Virus record (IMG/VR): IMGVR_UViG_3300028025_005980 | Span: 1 to 43,013 of that record | DNA length: 43,013 nucleotides | Reading direction: 5' to 3' (one strand) | Source: a virus | Part shown: positions 39,283 to 43,013 of the stretch, in pieces | How positions within the stretch are numbered: position 1 is the stretch's first letter | Layout: each line of letters starts with the position of its first letter | The notes under the pieces: model-generated | What the model was told of the DNA's origin: nothing | What the model saw: only the letters and a program-made list of their open reading frames with translations | The model's database searches: none | Made by a program: the position numbers and the translations under genes

Positions 39283-39852
39283 TTATTTAATCGTAACCTT
39301 TGTTGGTTTATTTTCCTTTGCAAATGGAATATCCAAAGTCAATAATCCTTTATCCAATTTAGCTTCTAGCTCTTGGAGATTATATTTACTTGAAATTTTC
39401 CAAGCAAGATCAAAACTTGATTTTTTAATTGTGCGGAGAAGATATCTGTACTCATTCTTTTCTGCTTCTTCTTCCTTATCATTTTTACGGTAAGCAACAC
39501 GAAGCGTTTCTGAGTCAACAATAATATCAATATCTGATTTTTCAAGGCCTACTGCTGCAAGTTCAATACGTAGGCCATTATCTGTTTCTTGGATGTCGCA
39601 AGGCACGCCTGCTACTTTTTCTTTGATCGGCCTGTAGCCCTCATTTGAGAAGAATGATTTCCAAAGAAGATCAAATTCTTCATCAAATTTCCAAAAATCA
39701 TTGTAAGTGGGATAATTAGCAAAGGTATTAGATGCTGTATAGCCTGTACCAAAAGTGAATGTGCTGTTACCTGTGGTTGTGCCTAATGAAAGGCCACTTG
39801 TTAATGTAGATGTTCCGTTCGTTACTACGAACACGTCTGTAGTTTTACTCAT
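39283..39852 (-). CDS. hsp20: Hsp20 small heat-shock protein
   Basis: 189 aa. The alpha-crystallin domain spans about 80-189: PCDIQETDNGLRIELAAVGL, SFDLAWKIS, and the C-terminal signature LEAKLDKGLLTLDIPFAKE with KPTKVTIK. The N-terminal ~75 residues are Thr/Gly/Ser-rich (TSTLTSGLSLGTTTGNST). Hsp20 holds unfolding proteins; hsp20 genes are common in T4-like cyanophages. It sits between the clamp and groES, with its own leader carrying a hairpin and the chaperone palindrome. Confidence 0.9.
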   Translation of the reverse strand: MSKTTDVFVVTNGTSTLTSGLSLGTTTGNSTFTFGTGYTASNTFANYPTYNDFWKFDEEFDLLWKSFFSNEGYRPIKEKVAGVPCDIQETDNGLRIELAAVGLEKSDIDIIVDSETLRVAYRKNDKEEEAEKNEYRYLLRTIKKSSFDLAWKISSKYNLQELEAKLDKGLLTLDIPFAKENKPTKVTIK

Positions 39853-39867
39853 TTTGTTTTTATTTGT

Positions 39868-39884
39868 GCTCCCCTAAGGTGAGC
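39868..39884 (-). promoter_or_regulatory. leader hairpin before hsp20
   Basis: On the minus strand GCTCACC-TTA-GGGGAGC forms a stem with one A-G mismatch, 16 nt before the ATG of hsp20. Small heat-shock genes often carry RNA thermometers in their leaders, but no ROSE or four-U pattern is evident. Role inferred only. Confidence 0.3.
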
Positions 39885-39899
39885 GGTTAATTAATAGGT

Positions 39900-39920
39900 G
39901 AAGACCTGTCATGTATCTTC
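39900..39920. promoter_or_regulatory. palindromic element upstream of hsp20
   Basis: GAAGACCTGTCAT followed by GTATCTTC: arms GAAGA/TCTTC, one base longer than the groES copy and in the opposite orientation. Located 48 nt before hsp20, just after GTATATATTTATTACC on the minus strand, which could be the -7 region. See groES copy (39251-39270). Confidence 0.55.
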
Positions 39921-39939
39921 GGTAATAAATATATACGGA

Positions 39940-40671
39940 TTAGTTTTTAGGTGGGAGATAATATAGGCTTTTAATATTTCTCTCATCTATAAACTCTAAC
40001 TTTAATATTCCATTCTCATCAAACTTACCTGTTCCATCTGCGCCTTTATTTTCTGTGAATATTTCTAGTAGATAATTAGCATTGAATTGATATTCACTAG
40101 AGGGAACACTAAATGTAGAATCAGTGGATTGGAAGCTAATTTTATCGTCGTGTGATGTTTTACCTCCTAATGTAAAGTAAATACCTTTATCACCTTCTTC
40201 ATTGAATAGTGCTTGTATTCTTACCTCATCACTACCTAATGCTTTTTTAGCTTTATTGTATCGTTCTATAAAGTCAGAATCAATAGTGAATGAGTAATTA
40301 AAGTCAATTTGTGACTCATCTAATACCATTGTTTCGGTAGACATCATTCTCAAATCAGCAAGATGATAAACTAGATCATACTCGTTATCAGCAATTGATA
40401 GTTTAGTTGATGTTCCGTTTTTAGTTTCAACACCTAATTGAACGAATTGATTAGTGATGTTAATTAATTTAAGTAGTTTATTTGTATCGTATACTCCTAT
40501 AACGCAATCATCCAAATCAAATCCATCTGCTTCGATCGATCCTGCTAGATCTTTAGTTGCAGATGTAAATAGGATTGTTATTTTCTTGTCTTTGATTGTC
40601 CACTTTACCTTCTCGTGTATTCCACCTAAGTAATACTTTTCGATTACTGATGTTAGTAGTTGTTTTTCCAT
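39940..40671 (-). CDS. sliding clamp, gp45-like
   Basis: 243 aa, similar in length to T4 gp45 (228 aa). The two-domain trimeric clamp pattern shows LKLINITNQFVQLGVE, DNEYDLVYHLAD and FVQ/DLV-type strands, ending FIDERNIKSLYYLPPKN. It holds the polymerase on DNA and, in T4, also activates late transcription. Call supported by its place between the polymerase and loader genes. Confidence 0.8.
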   Translation of the reverse strand: MEKQLLTSVIEKYYLGGIHEKVKWTIKDKKITILFTSATKDLAGSIEADGFDLDDCVIGVYDTNKLLKLINITNQFVQLGVETKNGTSTKLSIADNEYDLVYHLADLRMMSTETMVLDESQIDFNYSFTIDSDFIERYNKAKKALGSDEVRIQALFNEEGDKGIYFTLGGKTSHDDKISFQSTDSTFSVPSSEYQFNANYLLEIFTENKGADGTGKFDENGILKLEFIDERNIKSLYYLPPKN

Positions 40672-40672
40672 A

Positions 40673-41011
40673 TTATTTCCAAAGTATTTGAATTAAAATT
40701 ATGCAGACTCCTAGGCCCAAACAAGTAAGTGTTTTAGGAGATAATGATTCTTTAAATAAGAAATGTGACATAATAGTGAATACTACTACCCCAATTCCAA
40801 ACCCAATTAATCTGCTAGGCCATATCTGACCATCATAAGCAGCAACTATGTTTTTTACTGAAAGCATAAATATGTAGGATATTGGTACTCCAACAAATGC
40901 CATTGTTATTGGGTGATTTTTAAACCATTCAATTTTCATTTGTCCTTGTAGCTGAATGAAGGTAAGTATTTGAGCTAGTATCCCAAACAATATTCCGTAT
41001 AGTAGTTTCAT
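40673..41011 (-). CDS. four-helix membrane protein, DMT-like half
   Basis: 112 aa, four probable membrane helices, ending ESLSPKTLTCLGLGVCIILIQILWK. This resembles the last helix pair of drug/metabolite transporters (EamA-type E-x-L...G-x2-L-I-x-G). A half-size transporter would need to dimerise. It sits 2 nt upstream of the sliding clamp. Could also be a different small phage membrane protein. Confidence 0.55.
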   Translation of the reverse strand: MKLLYGILFGILAQILTFIQLQGQMKIEWFKNHPITMAFVGVPISYIFMLSVKNIVAAYDGQIWPSRLIGFGIGVVVFTIMSHFLFKESLSPKTLTCLGLGVCIILIQILWK

Positions 41012-43013
41012 TATATAAATTTAAAGAATTTATTTACTTTATCGTTTAGTGATGGAAACGCCCATCCTAGATCCTCGTATATGCCTTTTAACTTATTTAA
41101 CAGTGATGATTCAAATCCCTCTTCTCTATCAGCAAATTCATCAATTAGTTTATTAATGAAATCAGGATCATTACCTGTAAAACCAATTACATCAATATTG
41201 TATGGGTTGGTTTTTAATTGAATATATTTCATTTTATCACCAGCAGTAAATAATGGATATTGCTTCTGTACTTTTTTGAATTTAAGTAGATCATTATAAT
41301 GGATAGCTGCTTTAGCGTTAATAGGACATTTTAATTTCAATGCACTAAATATCTCACCTGCTTTAGGAGTACGTTCAATATATGATTCTACATTCTTTAC
41401 TCCTGTTGGTTTAGCTAATTGATCAATAGGAATATCTTTAATATATTTTTTAAAATCAATTATTTGTTGATCGATTTCTGCTTTAGGTTTACCAAACATA
41501 ATATCTTTGATTAGTTGTTCTCCAAATTTAGAATACATTGGAGTCATATTTGATTTCATCAAATCTAATCCCTTCATATCCAATTCATCAACAGTAACAC
41601 CTTCTTTATTTACAATGTACATTGCATAACGACGTTTACCTGCAAAGTATCCCCTTTCAATGATTACTTCTTGTTTTAATTCAAAGTAATGTTCACGTTT
41701 ACCTACATTAAAATATTCTCTAGTTACACGATCAATATTATCGTTTGCTGCTTTCTGTATTTCAGTAGTGATCTCTAGTGTTGCTTTAATGTATTCATCT
41801 TTAGTTTTAGTTTCAGGGTAGCGTTGTAATACTAGATCCTTAACTTGAATAAATAGTGAGTCAGTATCTGAAGTAACAACATAGTCTTTATCTTCGGTGC
41901 CTAGTTGTTTATTCATCCATTCATTACAAAATTTAATTGATTCTTGAGTTACACGTTGACCAGTTAATGTAATAGCTTTAGATATCATTTTATGACCGTC
42001 AGTATAACGCCAACCGTTGATAGCATAGCAGCCATAAACGTCATTCAATTTAATTTTGTATGCGTGTTGTCTACGATTATAGAATTCACCTTTAACAGCA
42101 TCGCCTGATTTGTATGCTTTCTTCATTGCGTTTTTATATTCAACGCGTTTATTAAACCAGTCAGTTAATACCTCACATACTACTGATGAGCGATCTGTTC
42201 TAAACATAGCACCTGACGCTGAGATTAGCCAATTATTTTCTTGGATTAGAGCAATTAATGTTCCTACTTTAACTTGTGCTTGTTGTGTTGTTTGTCTTTC
42301 AGTAAGTTTTTCAATAGTAATCACTTCATTAGGATTCATTTGCTTTAGATCCTCTAATGACCAATTATTATCATACTTATCTCTATTTACAATACGACCT
42401 ACAAACGTTTCAATACCGATATTAAGTGATCTGATAATTGAAGGATATAGTGATGTAAAGTCCAAATCAATAACCCACTCATATAGTCCTGGAACTGGAT
42501 CTTTAAGGTACCCACCAGCATATTCTTCCTGTATTTCTTTAAGTACTGGGTTTGTAGTTGTGGGTTTATTAGGTGAAACTATATTGTTACGTTTGAGGTA
42601 TGTTAATATAGCTCCATCATTTAGTACAGTTGATAAGTAGATCATTTCATAAGGCACATGACATAGATGACAGATAGCAACTGTTAACTCAATAAATTTG
42701 AATTTCTTTTCTAGTTCAATAATAATTTCTACGTCACGAATATTATACTCAATAAACTTATTTACATCTTCTCTAAATAATCTATCAAGATTACCTTCAT
42801 AATCTACTTTACCTAAATTAACGTATTTAGTTCCTATATCGTTTAATTTATAGGATGGTTCATTTTTAGGATTATATTTTTTATATAGTAGTAGATAATC
42901 AAGATGATTTATACCTGCTATTTCAATTGGTTGGCTTTGATCCCATTCAGTAAATTTAAATTTACGAAGTGGAGATAAACGAGCAGCTTCATCTTTACCT
43001 AATACATTACATA
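41011..43013 (-). CDS. DNA polymerase, family B, gp43-like (5' partial)
   Basis: About 667 residues are visible; the frame stays open to the right edge, so the N-terminus is missing. Exo III motif EYNIRDVEI (~42770-42744), motif A VIDLDFTSLYPSII, motif B KIKLNDVYGCYAINGW, and motif C VVTSDTDSLF: a full set of catalytic residues in both proofreading and polymerase sites. It is the replicative enzyme of T4-like phages. A GTG at 42657 could look like a start, but it lies inside the protein. The C-terminus ends NKFFKFI. Confidence 0.93.
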   Translation of the reverse strand, partial: CNVLGKDEAARLSPLRKFKFTEWDQSQPIEIAGINHLDYLLLYKKYNPKNEPSYKLNDIGTKYVNLGKVDYEGNLDRLFREDVNKFIEYNIRDVEIIIELEKKFKFIELTVAICHLCHVPYEMIYLSTVLNDGAILTYLKRNNIVSPNKPTTTNPVLKEIQEEYAGGYLKDPVPGLYEWVIDLDFTSLYPSIIRSLNIGIETFVGRIVNRDKYDNNWSLEDLKQMNPNEVITIEKLTERQTTQQAQVKVGTLIALIQENNWLISASGAMFRTDRSSVVCEVLTDWFNKRVEYKNAMKKAYKSGDAVKGEFYNRRQHAYKIKLNDVYGCYAINGWRYTDGHKMISKAITLTGQRVTQESIKFCNEWMNKQLGTEDKDYVVTSDTDSLFIQVKDLVLQRYPETKTKDEYIKATLEITTEIQKAANDNIDRVTREYFNVGKREHYFELKQEVIIERGYFAGKRRYAMYIVNKEGVTVDELDMKGLDLMKSNMTPMYSKFGEQLIKDIMFGKPKAEIDQQIIDFKKYIKDIPIDQLAKPTGVKNVESYIERTPKAGEIFSALKLKCPINAKAAIHYNDLLKFKKVQKQYPLFTAGDKMKYIQLKTNPYNIDVIGFTGNDPDFINKLIDEFADREEGFESSLLNKLKGIYEDLGWAFPSLNDKVNKFFKFI

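Overview
The window looks like part of a large, AT-rich, T4-like (myovirus-type) phage genome infecting a member of the Bacteroidota. The phage call rests on a family-B DNA polymerase, a gp45-type sliding clamp, gp44/gp62-type clamp-loader subunits, an Hsp20, a holin-like protein, phage tRNAs and a tmRNA, and dozens of short overlapping genes all on the minus strand. The Bacteroidota call rests on a type IX secretion (T9SS) sorting domain, a DUF4494-like protein, A-rich leaders without clear Shine-Dalgarno sequences, and promoter-like boxes of the TTG / TAnnTTTG type. I see no credible plus-strand gene. Transcription therefore runs from right to left.

Layout, left to right. (1) 1-7600, nucleotide metabolism and small genes: AdoMet-decarboxylase-like protein, secreted DNA/RNA nuclease, PRPP-synthetase-like protein, thymidylate synthase, two tandem Tat-signal proteins, a metallophosphoesterase and many unknowns. 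(2) 7637-15139, envelope cassette: a small lipoprotein, a C-type-lectin/dockerin-like protein, an outer-membrane-barrel-like protein with a Ser/Asn-rich repeat, a CsgG-like protein, holin-like and membrane-anchored proteins, a large protein ending in a T9SS sorting domain, and a small exported protein. (3) 15160-18400, RNA region: a strong terminator, a tmRNA with an unusually long (23-residue) tag, an HNH nuclease, tRNA-Leu(UAA), a ~590-nt non-coding stretch with many helices (candidate large ornate RNA of the ROOL/GOLLD kind), and a CAU tRNA. (4) 18400-20610: a degenerate HNH paralogue, small unknowns and a ClpP-like protease. (5) 20643-33414: a nearly 13-kb glycan cassette of glycosyltransferases, SDR epimerases, methyltransferases, a HAD-nucleotidyltransferase fusion and a GDPD-like protein. 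(6) 33425-43013, replication and chaperones: an RHH protein with an inverted repeat upstream, Cas4-like nuclease, clamp loader, cREC-like protein, GroEL, GroES, Hsp20, sliding clamp, membrane protein and DNA polymerase (runs off the right edge).

How it fits together: the right end supplies replication and protein folding, with groES and hsp20 sharing a palindromic element. The RNA region could support translation (tRNAs for AT-rich codons) and ribosome rescue. The ClpP-like protease could act on tmRNA-tagged proteins. The envelope and glycan cassettes point to heavy remodelling of the cell surface or virion. The same promoter-like sequence occurs at least five times before minus-strand genes, which suggests a phage-wide regulon. 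All functional calls come from reading protein motifs; no database search was run.
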